From Granulicella mallensis (lineage in GTDB: Bacteria > Acidobacteriota > Terriglobia > Terriglobales > Acidobacteriaceae): a stretch of DNA of 64,000 nucleotides. Position numbers and translations under genes: made by a program. The stretch is from NCBI RefSeq assembly GCF_014203225.1, contig NZ_JACHIO010000022.1, positions 39,837 through 103,836 of the forward strand, in the 5' to 3' direction. How positions within the stretch are numbered: position 1 is the first letter of the stretch; each line of letters starts with the position of its first letter. Under the pieces are notes generated by a model. That model was not told the DNA's origin and ran no database searches. It saw nothing but the letters and a program-made list of their open reading frames with translations. This document shows positions 9,382 through 17,921 of this stretch, in pieces.

Positions 9382-9861
9382 CTAATGCACATGGGTATAA
9401 AGGATCGTCTGTTCGCCTTTAGATTTAGAGCTTTGGCGGATACGCTTCAGCGTGTTTCCGTTATCGGCCAGGCTCCAGATCTCTGTGGTGTCGATGATGC
9501 GGCCATCTTCGTGCTCGACGATGGTGAAGACAAGAGCCTGGTCGCGCCAGGCGATCTGCGTGTGAAAACTGTCACCGTCGGCTCCGGTCGTGACGGACTC
9601 TTTGCCGTCCGTGGTGTAGTGCTGGAGGGCATGCTGCTTCGGGAGAAGGGTACGAAGCGTTGTGGTCTCGACCGTCAACTCGGGATCGTGGTGCTCGATG
9701 CGCAGGGTGGTGTCGCCGGAGCGTGCAGGGATGCTGTGCGCATTGTCCTGCTTCCATAGGCCGGAGAAGTCCGAGTGGGCCTGGGCATACGCCGGCAACA
9801 CGCAAAGAGATATCAGGAAGAAGATTGCCTGGACAGGGAAGAGCTTTCTTAACGCCAACAT
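9382..9861 (-). CDS. Secreted protein of unknown function, lipocalin-like N-terminus
   Basis: 159 residues. A Sec signal peptide (residues 1-28, ending AYAQAHS) leads into DFSGLWKQDNAHSIPARSG, an opening strand often seen in small exported beta-rich proteins of Acidobacteriota. The rest alternates charged strands (TLRIEHHDPELTVETTTL, ALVFTIVEHEDGRIIDTTEIW), consistent with a beta barrel or sandwich. No catalytic motif is seen. It reads alone, with about 100 bases to the acetate kinase gene upstream. Confidence 0.65.
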   Translation of the reverse strand: MLALRKLFPVQAIFFLISLCVLPAYAQAHSDFSGLWKQDNAHSIPARSGDTTLRIEHHDPELTVETTTLRTLLPKQHALQHYTTDGKESVTTGADGDSFHTQIAWRDQALVFTIVEHEDGRIIDTTEIWSLADNGNTLKRIRQSSKSKGEQTILYTHVH

Positions 9862-9964
9862 GCGATCAGATTAGTCGAGCCAAGCTTCGGCAAGGCTGCA
9901 CTGCGGTCAATTTTCATTCTGACCGCAGCATTGATTCCGGCAGGTGAAGCGTTGTCTGGAGGAA

Positions 9965-11179
9965 TCAGCCTTTTATCAGCGCCAGCATGCATTCATGTGC
10001 GATCTGCAGGCCTTCTTCCGCAGGAATGGCCCAGGCCTGTAGCCGTGAGCCTTCCGTCGAAATCCGAACCATGCCTGCAATCGAACGATTGGCCTCATGA
10101 TCGAGTTCGAGACCCCATCTTCCCAAGCCGACGCACACCTCTTCGCGTAGCCAGGGAGAATCTTCGCCGATACCACCGCCAAAGAGGATGGCGTCCGCTG
10201 TACCAAGAGCTGCAAGATAAGCTCCTACTGCCAGGCGAACTCGATAGCTGAACATTTCGAGCGCAAGCTTTGCTGCGGGATCGCTGCGTTTTACGAGCTC
10301 TCGCGTATCGAGCGATCCACCCGCGATCCCGCGAAGCCCGGAGCGCTTGTTGAGCAGAGTCAAAATCTCTTCTCCGCTTTTGGACTCCTTCTGCATCAGG
10401 TAGGGAATGATGGCTGGATCGATACTTCCGGAGCGGGAGCCCATCATCAGCCCTTCCAGTGGCGTAAATCCCATGGTCGTGTCTACGGATCTTCCGGAGG
10501 CGATCGCACAGGCGGAGGATCCGCTCTCCAGATGCAGCGTTATGAGAGAAAGCTCATCCGGGCGTTTGCCGATGGTGTACGCATAATGCTCCAGCATGTA
10601 GCGATGCGAAACTCCGTGAAAGCCAAATTTGCGAATTCCATGACGGTCTGCCGTTTCGCGCTCGATCGGGTAACGCCATGCTCTCTCCGGCAACGTGTGA
10701 TGAAAGACCGTGTCAAACGTTGCAAATGCCGGTATGCCAGGGAGCTTTTCGGCTAAGACATCAAGGATGTCGAGCGAGCTTTTGTTATGCAGTGGCGCCA
10801 GTTCCTCCAGGGCTGCGATGTCGCTCCGGACGTTCTCCGTAACGCGCACGGCACTCTTATATTTCGATCCACCATGCACTACGCGTACGGCGGTGAACGT
10901 CAGTTGTTCCAGCTTGTGGGATAGTTCGTCTTGCTCACGTATCCAGCTCAGGGCTGTCCGAACCGCGGATTTCATGTCTGTAACGTTGGCATCGCGTTCG
11001 GAGATAACCTCTCGGCCTCTGTAGACCGAAAGGTTGGCCTCTTTGCCGATATCATCGAGCGCTGCACTGGCCAGCTTTGTTGTCTGTGAAGCTGTATGTT
11101 GCTTCTCATCCAGTTCGAGTAGCTCGAATTTCAGTGAATTGCTGCCCGGATTAAAAACCAATGCGATGGCCATAAACAT
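9965..11179 (-). CDS. ackA: Acetate kinase (divergent)
   Basis: About 404 residues from ATG 11179 (ATG 11173 is equally possible; neither has a clear ribosome site). Interconverts acetate and acetyl phosphate with ATP. Family landmarks are present: NPGSNSLKFELL at the start, HGGSKY, the FDTVFHHTLPERAWRYPI segment, KFGFHGVSHRYM, VDTTMGFTPLEGLMMG and GGGIGED. The second phosphate-binding motif, usually HLGNG, reads HLESG here; the adenosine motif ends GED rather than GEN; and RSGDIDP reads RSGSIDP. The enzyme probably belongs to a divergent branch. No phosphotransacetylase or phosphoketolase lies next to it. Confidence 0.85.
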   Translation of the reverse strand: MFMAIALVFNPGSNSLKFELLELDEKQHTASQTTKLASAALDDIGKEANLSVYRGREVISERDANVTDMKSAVRTALSWIREQDELSHKLEQLTFTAVRVVHGGSKYKSAVRVTENVRSDIAALEELAPLHNKSSLDILDVLAEKLPGIPAFATFDTVFHHTLPERAWRYPIERETADRHGIRKFGFHGVSHRYMLEHYAYTIGKRPDELSLITLHLESGSSACAIASGRSVDTTMGFTPLEGLMMGSRSGSIDPAIIPYLMQKESKSGEEILTLLNKRSGLRGIAGGSLDTRELVKRSDPAAKLALEMFSYRVRLAVGAYLAALGTADAILFGGGIGEDSPWLREEVCVGLGRWGLELDHEANRSIAGMVRISTEGSRLQAWAIPAEEGLQIAHECMLALIKG

Positions 11180-11265
11180 TGGATGCGAGTGCGCGATAAA
11201 AATCTGGTATGCGATGGATGATCCGCGAAGAGATAGATGGAGAAAAGCACCGCTTAACGACTTCA

Positions 11266-12009
11266 TCAGAGGCTATTAAGCAAGGGCAGAGGCTCGTCTG
11301 GATTCGGGCAGACCAGCATCTCCGGACCATTATTCTTCACATTCCCTACCCCTGAATTGCAGGGACTCAACTGCATCGCTTCAGAGTCGTAGGGTCTTAA
11401 TAAATGCAAGGGTGGAGGGCGAAGGCCATCACGGTCCAGCCATTCTGCCCAGTCGCGCTGGCGCAGGATCACAGGCATCCGTGTGTGAACCTGAGACATA
11501 AGCTCGTTGGCTTCGGTGGTAATGATGGAGAAGCTTTGTAACCATGTGTCCACGGTCTGCGGTGAGGTCTTGGGTTCTTTCCATGCGTCCCAGAGGCCAG
11601 CGAACGCCATGGGCTCACCGTCCGTGAGGCTGATAGCGTAGGGCTGTTTCTTGGGCTTCCTGGATTGATCTAATGTCTTCCACTCGTAGAATCCATCCGC
11701 AGGTATGAGGCAGCGCCGGCTCTTGAGTGGTGCTTTCCAGGTGGGAGAGCTGGAAAGTGTCTCAGCTTTGGCGTTGAACGTGGAGAACCCTTTGAAGTCC
11801 GCGAGGCTCCTGGCGGAGAATGGGACCAGGCCCCACCTGGCTAAGACCATCTCGCGTTCGCTGCTGTCCCGCTCCTGGCGAACGATGGGCTGGAAGGTAC
11901 TCGGAGCGATGTTGTAGTTCGGTGGCAAGGGGTCGGCAAAAGCTTTGGATGCCTGGAGCTTTTCGGCTATCTTCTGTTTCTTGCGTTTGTTGTAGTACCG
12001 GCCACACAT
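11266..12009 (-). CDS. SOS response-associated peptidase (SRAP, YedK/HMCES family)
   Basis: 247 residues, the normal length for the family. Met is followed by Cys2 (MCGRYYNK), which in YedK/HMCES becomes the N-terminal nucleophile that bonds covalently to abasic sites in single-stranded DNA. The other active-site elements are visible: FNAKAETL (Asn), PADGFYEWK (Glu) and VHTRMPVIL (His). It shields abasic sites from strand cleavage. It reads as a single gene, in the same direction as acetate kinase but from an unrelated pathway. Confidence 0.9.
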   Translation of the reverse strand: MCGRYYNKRKKQKIAEKLQASKAFADPLPPNYNIAPSTFQPIVRQERDSSEREMVLARWGLVPFSARSLADFKGFSTFNAKAETLSSSPTWKAPLKSRRCLIPADGFYEWKTLDQSRKPKKQPYAISLTDGEPMAFAGLWDAWKEPKTSPQTVDTWLQSFSIITTEANELMSQVHTRMPVILRQRDWAEWLDRDGLRPPPLHLLRPYDSEAMQLSPCNSGVGNVKNNGPEMLVCPNPDEPLPLLNSL

Positions 12010-12095
12010 GGCTAGACCTTATTACATTTAGGGCAGGTTGCGCTGAAGAGGGACGAGATGCATTCGTGCAAGTGGTAAGTGAAGCTACCTGAGAC

Positions 12096-12138
12096 GCAAA
12101 ATCGCCCGGCCCTCATGAGAGGCTGCCGGGCGTTTTGC
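12096..12138 (-). terminator. Strong hairpin terminator downstream of the histone-like gene
   Basis: CGCCCGGC and GCCGGGCG form a GC-rich stem extended by flanking GCAAAA/TTTTGC, so both orientations carry a T run. It lies between the SRAP start (12009) and the end of the histone-like gene, and most likely ends the latter. Confidence 0.75.
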
Positions 12139-12270
12139 TTGCCTGTACTGCAATTTGGGACGGTCTAGTCACTAAGTCCGGTCACTTGCCCGAGTAAGGA
12201 TTGCCGTCGAGGTAAAGGCTGTCGTGCCTTTCTATACGGCTCTTTACGAGGCCCTTTTTGACTGCTTTCT

Positions 12271-12540
12271 TTACGGTTTTCTTTGCTGGAGCCTTTTTGC
12301 GAGGGACAGTGGTCTCATGTCGGTCCAACGACCTGTAACGGCTGTTGTCTTCTTGGCAGCTTTCTTCGCAGTCGCTTTCTTGACGGCTTTCTTCGCTGGG
12401 GCTTTCTTCACTGCCTTCTTCGCAACGGCCTTCTTTGCCGATGCTTTCTTTGGTGGCAGGGCGTTGTAGGCCCCGATGTACATGAGCGACTTTGCTGGGG
12501 ACTTCTTTACGGCTTTCTTTGCAGCTTTCTTCGTTGCCAA
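12271..12540 (-). CDS. Lysine/alanine-rich histone H1-like protein, probably frameshifted
   Basis: The likely start is TTG 12540 because GGAGGT lies 6 bases upstream (12547-12552). The protein is built of KKAVKK, PAKK and KKA repeats like bacterial histone H1-like DNA-binding proteins. The frame turns non-repetitive (VTGRWTDMRPLSLAKRLQQ) and stops at 12271. In another frame the AKK pattern resumes (RKKAPAKKTVKKAVKKG) and runs to a TGA at 12182-12184, ending DSLYLDGNPYSGK. A single-base change near 12,300-12,330 therefore seems to have cut the C-terminus; the ancestral gene would be 12182-12540. It could be a true mutation, a sequencing error, or natural length variation in a repeat gene. Confidence 0.65.
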   Translation of the reverse strand: MATKKAAKKAVKKSPAKSLMYIGAYNALPPKKASAKKAVAKKAVKKAPAKKAVKKATAKKAAKKTTAVTGRWTDMRPLSLAKRLQQRKP

Positions 12541-12576
12541 GGTGTTACCTCCGATAATTGCCTTTTGGGAGTCCAC

Positions 12577-13081
12577 GCCATGATTACGCGAGACACCGCG
12601 AGGTGGAAAGAACCTTGTTTGGTGCAGGCTTGTCTCTTCAGCTTGATGAACTGCTCACCAGGGAGATCTAGCAGGGACTTTTCGCATCGTTTTCCAGTAA
12701 ATCGAGGCAAGACAGGAAAACAGACCCCATATGGAGGAGGCTGTTTTCCAATGACTTGAAAAAGAGATGGTGGCAGTGATGCTGCTGCGTGTTCTGCAAC
12801 CATTTGTGGTTGCAGACGAAAATAGTTGCAGTTAGGGATTCGCCCCCCCCCCCGACATCCTGCTTGAAAGCAGGCATTCTAGCCAACATACCAGGACTTC
12901 GCTTCCAGTCTTTACAGTAACGGTAAATCGTGGGTTCGCTGTGAACTATCTGCGGCGCGGCTGTTCAGTGTTCCATCTGCAAAAGGTATTCGGGTATAGC
13001 ACGCTAGATATGACGCGGCGATATGCGAACCGATATATAAGCGGTGCATGAGCGGATGAGTTTGCTATTGAGTTAGTAGCC
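12577..13081. other. Intergenic region with no convincing gene
   Basis: About 500 bases. It holds a 9-bp inverted repeat (GGAAAACAG 12715-12723 with CTGTTTTCC 12741-12749), an 11-base C run (12843-12853) and a decayed tRNA-Val-like copy described separately. Open frames crossing it show no recognisable protein features. Confidence 0.5.
12823..12898 (-). pseudogene. Decayed tRNA-Val-like sequence
   Basis: Read on the - strand, this copy follows the intact tRNA-Val at 14911-14987 through the anticodon arm and variable region: the block GACATCCTGCTTG (as + strand) is identical, followed by AAAGCAGGC for TAAGGCAGGC. The T arm is ruined by an 11-base G tract where GGGGGTTCGA should be, and the D arm and acceptor stem no longer pair. 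The orientation is the same as the intact gene, on its 3' side, as expected for a duplicated attachment site or a tandem tRNA copy that has decayed. Confidence 0.6.
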
Positions 13082-13732
13082 TTAGCGGGGCCTTGCTGAA
13101 GTTGTAGAGTGCCTTCGGTGTTTGTCTATATAGTTCACAAGATCCCCCACGCTTTTTAGAGCCTGTTTATCACTCGAAGGTATCTGTAGGCCGTATGCTT
13201 CCTCGATTTGCATGATGATCTCGGTTTTGTCCAAGGGAGACGCTCCTAGGTCTAAAACCAAGTCAGAGTCGGGTTTGATCTTAGCTGCGTCTATCTGCAG
13301 TTGCTCAACCAGGAGTTGAGTGATTTCATCCTGTGTCGTAGCGACCCTTTTCGGTGCGGTGCCAGGCTTGCTCGGCGACGGTGTTGAGGTGCCACTGAGT
13401 TTCACGCTCGGATTTGGCGCTATCGTGATATTTGATGATTGGGTGTCGCCGGGGTTGGGGGCCAGGGCGATGGATTGAGGCTTTTCTCGCAAGTCGCGCC
13501 AACCCACGATTGCCAGTATGCCGACAAGCACCAACGCACCGATGGTGCGCCAGAATCTAGATCCTGCATGCAATACACAGAGCAAAACGAAGGCGGCAGC
13601 GGACACCGTTAGCATCACGGCCACTACTACGGCGTCGTCTGCTCTAAACGCGGCGAGAGCAATACCCGAGCCGATTACGAATAAGAGCCATTCTTTCGGT
13701 GTTAGCCGGATACGTTGCTCGTCTTGGGCCAT
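13082..13732 (-). CDS. Membrane-anchored acyl-carrier-like protein lacking the usual serine
   Basis: About 216 residues from ATG 13732 (GGAG just upstream; ATG 13741 is possible). Two or three membrane segments occupy residues 10-75 (WLLFVIGSGIALAAF, VVVAVMLTVSAAAFVLLCVL, IGALVLVGILAIVGW). A Pro/Ser/Thr linker follows to about 130, then a C-terminal domain with the acyl-carrier-protein pattern: VTTQDEITQLLVEQL, DSDLVLDLGASPLDKTEI, then IMQIEEAYGLQIP and SVGDLVNYI. In normal ACPs the motif is LGADSLD, with phosphopantetheine on Ser. Here it is LGASPLD: Pro occupies the serine position and a Ser sits one place earlier. The domain may be unmodified and structural, or modified at the shifted Ser. 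No lipid enzymes are adjacent. Confidence 0.65.
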   Translation of the reverse strand: MAQDEQRIRLTPKEWLLFVIGSGIALAAFRADDAVVVAVMLTVSAAAFVLLCVLHAGSRFWRTIGALVLVGILAIVGWRDLREKPQSIALAPNPGDTQSSNITIAPNPSVKLSGTSTPSPSKPGTAPKRVATTQDEITQLLVEQLQIDAAKIKPDSDLVLDLGASPLDKTEIIMQIEEAYGLQIPSSDKQALKSVGDLVNYIDKHRRHSTTSARPR

Positions 13733-13948
13733 GCTCTCCATCCTTGTGCTGCACCAACATCCAACCGTCAAATGTATGCTCGCTCGACTTGACCTGCCGC
13801 CATGCCTAACCGCGCGACGGCGGACCTTCAAGCGGAGCTATCGAAGTATCCGCATTTCCTCGCTGCCTATGAGCGCGTCATTATGAAGTTGAGCGTATGA
13901 GCGGTTCCGAGGTGTCACTATGAGAACTCTAATCATCGCTTGCAAAGC

Positions 13949-14629
13949 CTAGCTCTCTTCGTCGAGTGGGATCTTAGGTGTTTCTAGCCAGCCGCCCTTT
14001 TCATTCACTTCGAAGGCTGATGAGACGAATTCCTGGTTCACAAGGAGCGCTGTTGTTGCGAAATAACGCCCATCTTGTGATAGGTAACGAGCTTGAAGCC
14101 CGGCTAACGCAACTCTCTGCAAGTCCATGTGAAGGACCACGCTTTCACTAGGGCCTAGAATATTTTGGTTGAGCGAAATTGCGTCCCGAGTGGTGTCCCG
14201 ATAATTGAAAACTATATCGAGTGCGACACCTTGTCCGTGATTCGACACGATGTTTTGGAGGGTGCCGCTCATCGTGGGATGCGGACGCTTGCCGACAACT
14301 AACACAGGCCGCATTTCATTGAGAAGTTGAACGCGGATGAGTGCGTTATGTGCTCTTTCGGCTAAGGCGCTCTCTTCTGTTGCTATGCGTTGTGCGTCTG
14401 ATACAGATGTAGATGATTTCGCTGCTGCTACCTGCTCGATTGCGGCGTCTGCCTGCATTCTAGCGGCCAGTGCCTGAGCATTAACCGCGACAAGGGTCTT
14501 TGCCAAGACCCACACAGTCAACACACTGAGAACGGAGCCGAGGATTATTCCTAGAGCTGTGGCGTTCTGACCGTAGGTGAGCCAATGCCACGGATGTTGC
14601 AGTTGGTATAGATATGGATGCTGGACCAT
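13949..14629 (-). CDS. Single-pass membrane protein of unknown function
   Basis: 226 residues. One transmembrane segment (about 23-45, TALGIILGSVLSVLTVWVLAK) is followed by a likely coiled coil rich in Ala, Gln and Glu (about 48-95). A C-terminal beta-rich domain then begins RPVLVVGKRPHPTMSG and contains NIVSNHGQGVALDIVFNYRD, a pattern resembling small Ig-like domains that follow a single helix in uncharacterised membrane proteins. The 55-residue gene at 14633-14800 ends 3 bases before this start, so the two are probably translated together. Confidence 0.6.
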   Translation of the reverse strand: MVQHPYLYQLQHPWHWLTYGQNATALGIILGSVLSVLTVWVLAKTLVAVNAQALAARMQADAAIEQVAAAKSSTSVSDAQRIATEESALAERAHNALIRVQLLNEMRPVLVVGKRPHPTMSGTLQNIVSNHGQGVALDIVFNYRDTTRDAISLNQNILGPSESVVLHMDLQRVALAGLQARYLSQDGRYFATTALLVNQEFVSSAFEVNEKGGWLETPKIPLDEES

Positions 14630-14632
14630 CGT

Positions 14633-14800
14633 TTACTTCTTGATGACAAGAGTGCCGGGATGGGCTAGGTAGGTAGCGACAGTTTCATTGTTTGCATCCG
14701 CAAAAATGATTATGTTGTCTTTAGAAACCCAATGATCGTGCGCTTTGACTTCGAATGGATCACCGGCACCCGACGGTGGCGTCACCACGTAAGTGTTCAT
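14633..14800 (-). CDS. Small conserved-looking ORF (55 residues)
   Basis: Opens with ATG 14800 after AGAAGGATCT (a good ribosome site) and encodes MNTYVVTPPSGAGDPFEVKA, continuing HDHWVSKDNIIIFADANNET and ending AHPGTLVIKK before TAA 14633-14635. The repeated hydrophobic strands around Asn/Asp turns suggest a small beta protein. Its stop lies 3 bases from the start of the membrane protein gene downstream. I do not recognise the family. Confidence 0.6.
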   Translation of the reverse strand: MNTYVVTPPSGAGDPFEVKAHDHWVSKDNIIIFADANNETVATYLAHPGTLVIKK

Positions 14801-14910
14801 AGATCCTTCTTCTGATGATTTGATAGGGGCCGGGAGCCTTGCGGTCGTTGATATCCTGCCATAGACTTTCGGCTAGGACGGAAACCCGCATAAAACATTG
14901 AAAATGAAAA

Positions 14911-14987
<77 letters not shown>

Positions 14988-15038
14988 GCTTTGAGCGAAC
15001 TTATCTAGTGTAGGACAGAGAAGGGCTGTGCGCCAAAT

Positions 15039-16361
15039 TTAGAGCTTTGGCTCCCAGCCCTTTTCGTACTCGCGCCGGGTCAGGGCGAGTGCCGCAGGGT
15101 CGTTCACGATGTGTCCATTGGCCGGATCGAGCTTCAGGACGCGGTTGGTCTCCCAGGCGTAGTTTGCCAACTGCAGCATGGTGACAGCTACGTAGCCCTG
15201 CGAGACCGGCGAATGCAGCGCCTCGCCCTTCTGGATGGCTGCGATCAGGTTGCCGAAGTGGGCGTCCGTCATCGAGTCCTTGCCGGTGAGGTCGGAGGAG
15301 GAGGTCTTCTGCGTGCTGACCTTGAACTCGTCCGTCTTCTTGCCACCGCCGTTGTAGACCTCGTAGCCGTCGCGATCCACGATGACCGAGCCGTTGGTTC
15401 CCATGATGAGGGCGCCGCGGTCGCGGTCGTAACGCTTCATGGGATTGCAGCAGCGGCCTTCCCAGGTGATTAGCTTGTCGTCGTACTTCCAGTTGACGGA
15501 GAGCGTGTCGTAGAACTGCCAATCGTCCGAGAAGGCATAGCGTCCGCCTGAGGCTTCGACGCTGTTGGGGAACTCGGCCCCGAGGGCCCAGCGGCAGACA
15601 TCGACCTCGTGGGTGCCGTTGTTCAGGGTTTCTCCGGTGCCCCAGTGCTTGAACCAGTGCCAGTTATAGGGCTGGTAGTTGTCGTGATACGGCTTGCGCG
15701 GTGCCGGCCCCTGCCAGAGCTCCCAGTCCAGGGTGGAGGGAACCGGAACTTCCTTCCCGACGCCAATGGACTTGCGGTTGTTCGCATACCAGGCTGAGGC
15801 CATGTAGGCCTTGCCGATCAGGCCGTTGTGGATGTCGCCGACGATCTTGATCGTGTGCGGCGAAGAGCGCTGTTGATTGCCCATCTGGGCATGCTTGCCG
15901 TACTTCTTCTGGGCAGCGACGAGAAGTTCGCCCTCGTGCGGGTTGTAGCTGCAGGGCTTCTCCACGTAGACGTGCTTGCCGGCTTCGAGGCCGAGGATGG
16001 CCATGGGGGCGTGCCAGTGGTCGGGGGTAGCGATGGTAATCGCGTCCACATCCTTGGAGGCGAGGACTTTACGGAAGTCCTTCGCGGTGGCGGGTGCATA
16101 GCCGAGTTCCTTCTGGGTGGCGCCGGCGAATTTATCGAGGATGTTGCTTTCGACGTCGCACACGTGAGTGATGCGAGAGGTGGCCTGGTTCGCCTTGAGC
16201 GCGGAGAGATGAGCATAGGCGCGGCCATTCAGCCCGATGACGGCGAAGTTTACGCGGTCGTTTGCGCCTGCAATCTGGGCATAGCTTTTCGCCGAGGATG
16301 CGACGGCGAGGGTTGCTGCTCCTGCAGCCAGGGTGCCGGTAAATTCACGTCGAGAGATCAC
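15039..16361 (-). CDS. Tat-exported Gfo/Idh/MocA family oxidoreductase
   Basis: 440 residues from GTG 16361, chosen because AAGGAGG lies 4 bases upstream; the longer frame to 16433 has no site. The N-terminus SRREFTGTLAAGAATLAVAS is a twin-arginine signal. The Rossmann domain (FAVIGLNGRAYAHLSAL) and the family EKP motif (HVYVEKPCSYN, about residue 150) are clear, followed by the beta-sheet substrate domain with NNGTHEVDVCRWALG. It is likely a periplasmic NAD(P)-dependent sugar or sugar-derivative dehydrogenase. Substrate is not deducible. The TIM-barrel isomerase at 16628 is divergent from it and shares the promoter region. Confidence 0.85.
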   Translation of the reverse strand: MISRREFTGTLAAGAATLAVASSAKSYAQIAGANDRVNFAVIGLNGRAYAHLSALKANQATSRITHVCDVESNILDKFAGATQKELGYAPATAKDFRKVLASKDVDAITIATPDHWHAPMAILGLEAGKHVYVEKPCSYNPHEGELLVAAQKKYGKHAQMGNQQRSSPHTIKIVGDIHNGLIGKAYMASAWYANNRKSIGVGKEVPVPSTLDWELWQGPAPRKPYHDNYQPYNWHWFKHWGTGETLNNGTHEVDVCRWALGAEFPNSVEASGGRYAFSDDWQFYDTLSVNWKYDDKLITWEGRCCNPMKRYDRDRGALIMGTNGSVIVDRDGYEVYNGGGKKTDEFKVSTQKTSSSDLTGKDSMTDAHFGNLIAAIQKGEALHSPVSQGYVAVTMLQLANYAWETNRVLKLDPANGHIVNDPAALALTRREYEKGWEPKL

Positions 16362-16627
16362 GGTTCCTCCTTGGAGGGTTCTTTTCGGTTGTCGTTGCGG
16401 GCGACGCCGATGTGGCGCGCTGAGATAGAACAAACTTTCTTGCGGGATAACGTTACATCACCGCCAAGGTCTTTTCAAATTGCGTTCGATATTCAAGCGG
16501 TTTTCAAGTAGGAGGCTGGATCGTTTCACCTGTGCACCCCTTCAATCAGTGCTGGAAGACAACTCATTCTCACCTGTGACAGAATTCTGAGGACTGGTAT
16601 CGATCCCAGCAATCTGGAGGGAAGTGT

Positions 16628-17611
16628 ATGGCGGTTTCGCGAAGAGAGTTTGTCCTGGGGGTGGCGGCTGCGGCCGTGTCGACGAAGATGATCGCGCAGA
16701 AGACGCAGACGTGCCCCTTTCGTCTTGCGGTGATCAACGATGAGATCGGCACGGACTTCGAGCGCTCCTGTCATATCGCCGCGCATGATTTTGGACTGAG
16801 CTGGATCGAGATTCGCACGCTGTGGGGCAAGAGCCTTACAGATGCAAGCGCGGACCAGGTGGCGGAGGCGAAGAAGATTCTCGCGAAGTACAACCTGAAG
16901 GTCACCGATCTGGCCAGCCCGCTTTTCAAGACGGATCTGCCGGGCGCTCCCAGTTCGAAATCGGGTACGCCTCACGATACGTTTCACTCCGACGTTCCTT
17001 ACAAGGAACAGGATGAGTTGCTGGAAAAGCTGATCGATCTGTCGAAGACATTCGGCACCGATCGCATTCGCTGTTTCGATTTCTGGCGGCTGCAGGACCA
17101 GAAGCCGTGGCGTGCGGAGATCAACCGCAAGCTGATCGAGGCTTCAGAGAAGTGCGCGAAGCATGATCTGATCCTGCTGTTGGAGAACGAGATGGCTTGC
17201 AACACGGGCTCTGGTCCAGAGGCTGCCGCTTTGCTGGCTGCCATTCCGAATAAGAACTTCATGCTCAACTGGGACCTTGGTAACTCCGGGACCTTCCCCG
17301 GCGATGTGCCGTATCCCAATGACTACGAGAAGCTGCCGAAGCACCGCATCGGACATGTCCATTGCAAGAATGTGAAGCGCACTCCTGGTGGGAAGACTGA
17401 GTTCCAATGGCAGCCTGTGGACGTTGGCCTGGTCGACTGGGTCGGTCAGTTCAAGGCGCTGAAGCGTGACGGATATCACTACGCCGTGAGCCTGGAGACG
17501 CATTGGCGTGGGGGGCCCGGAGACACGCCGGACGCCATCGCCGAGTCTTCGACCCGCATCAGCATGAAGGGGCTGAAGGATTGTCTGGGCAAGGCTGGGA
17601 TTAGCTGCTAA
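16628..17611 (+). CDS. Xylose-isomerase-like TIM barrel protein (sugar phosphate isomerase/epimerase family)
   Basis: 327 residues; GGAGGG lies 6 bases before the ATG. A short Tat-like leader (SRREFVLGVAAAAVSTKM) suggests export. The barrel carries the usual metal-site residues at strand ends: Glu in LLLENEMACNTG, Asp in FMLNWDLGNSG, His in IGHVHCKN and Glu in YAVSLETHW. Proteins of this family isomerise or epimerise sugars or keto-acids. Divergent pairing with an exported Gfo/Idh oxidoreductase suggests both act on the same sugar outside the cytoplasm. Confidence 0.8.
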   Translation: MAVSRREFVLGVAAAAVSTKMIAQKTQTCPFRLAVINDEIGTDFERSCHIAAHDFGLSWIEIRTLWGKSLTDASADQVAEAKKILAKYNLKVTDLASPLFKTDLPGAPSSKSGTPHDTFHSDVPYKEQDELLEKLIDLSKTFGTDRIRCFDFWRLQDQKPWRAEINRKLIEASEKCAKHDLILLLENEMACNTGSGPEAAALLAAIPNKNFMLNWDLGNSGTFPGDVPYPNDYEKLPKHRIGHVHCKNVKRTPGGKTEFQWQPVDVGLVDWVGQFKALKRDGYHYAVSLETHWRGGPGDTPDAIAESSTRISMKGLKDCLGKAGISC

Positions 17612-17627
17612 GGACTGATTAAGGAAC

Positions 17628-17808
17628 TTGCTGTTGTTTTTCGGAGTAGTAGCGGCCTTTAGGCCGCGGAAACAGGGCACAACTTTTATGGGCTTTAGCC
17701 CTGGGCCTTTCGTTGGGCACAGGAAAGAAGCCCAGGGCTAAAGCCCTTTCTTGCGGGGCTTTTATTCCGGGGCCTAAAGGCCCCGGCTACTCCGAAAGAC
17801 AACAGCAA
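17628..17808. repeat. Large nested palindromic intergenic repeat
   Basis: Three concentric inverted repeats. The outer arms 17628-17649 and 17787-17808 pair over 22 positions with one mismatch. Inside them is a pair of GGCC(T)TTAGGCC-type palindromes (about 17653-17668 and 17767-17784). The innermost arms, 17690-17706 and 17730-17746 (GGGCTTTAGCCCTGGGC and its complement), match exactly. The whole can fold into one long branched hairpin like a REP/BIME-type or MITE-like element. The outer arms begin TTGCTGTTG, a string also seen just before the second intergenic palindrome at 20.2 kb. Confidence 0.75.
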
Positions 17809-17921
17809 AAACAGGGGCAACAGCAAAGCCTGAAGTAACAAATTCAAAGGCAACCGCAAACTTAATGGCAACCGCAAGTCCATTTCAAATTCAGTGAGGA
17901 TGAGGTTCGAAGGTCGGCAAG

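Noticed and set aside
12843..12853. Run of 11 C as a possible phase-variation tract
   Set aside because: It lies in a decayed tRNA-like sequence, outside any gene or promoter I can support; it may also be a sequencing artefact.
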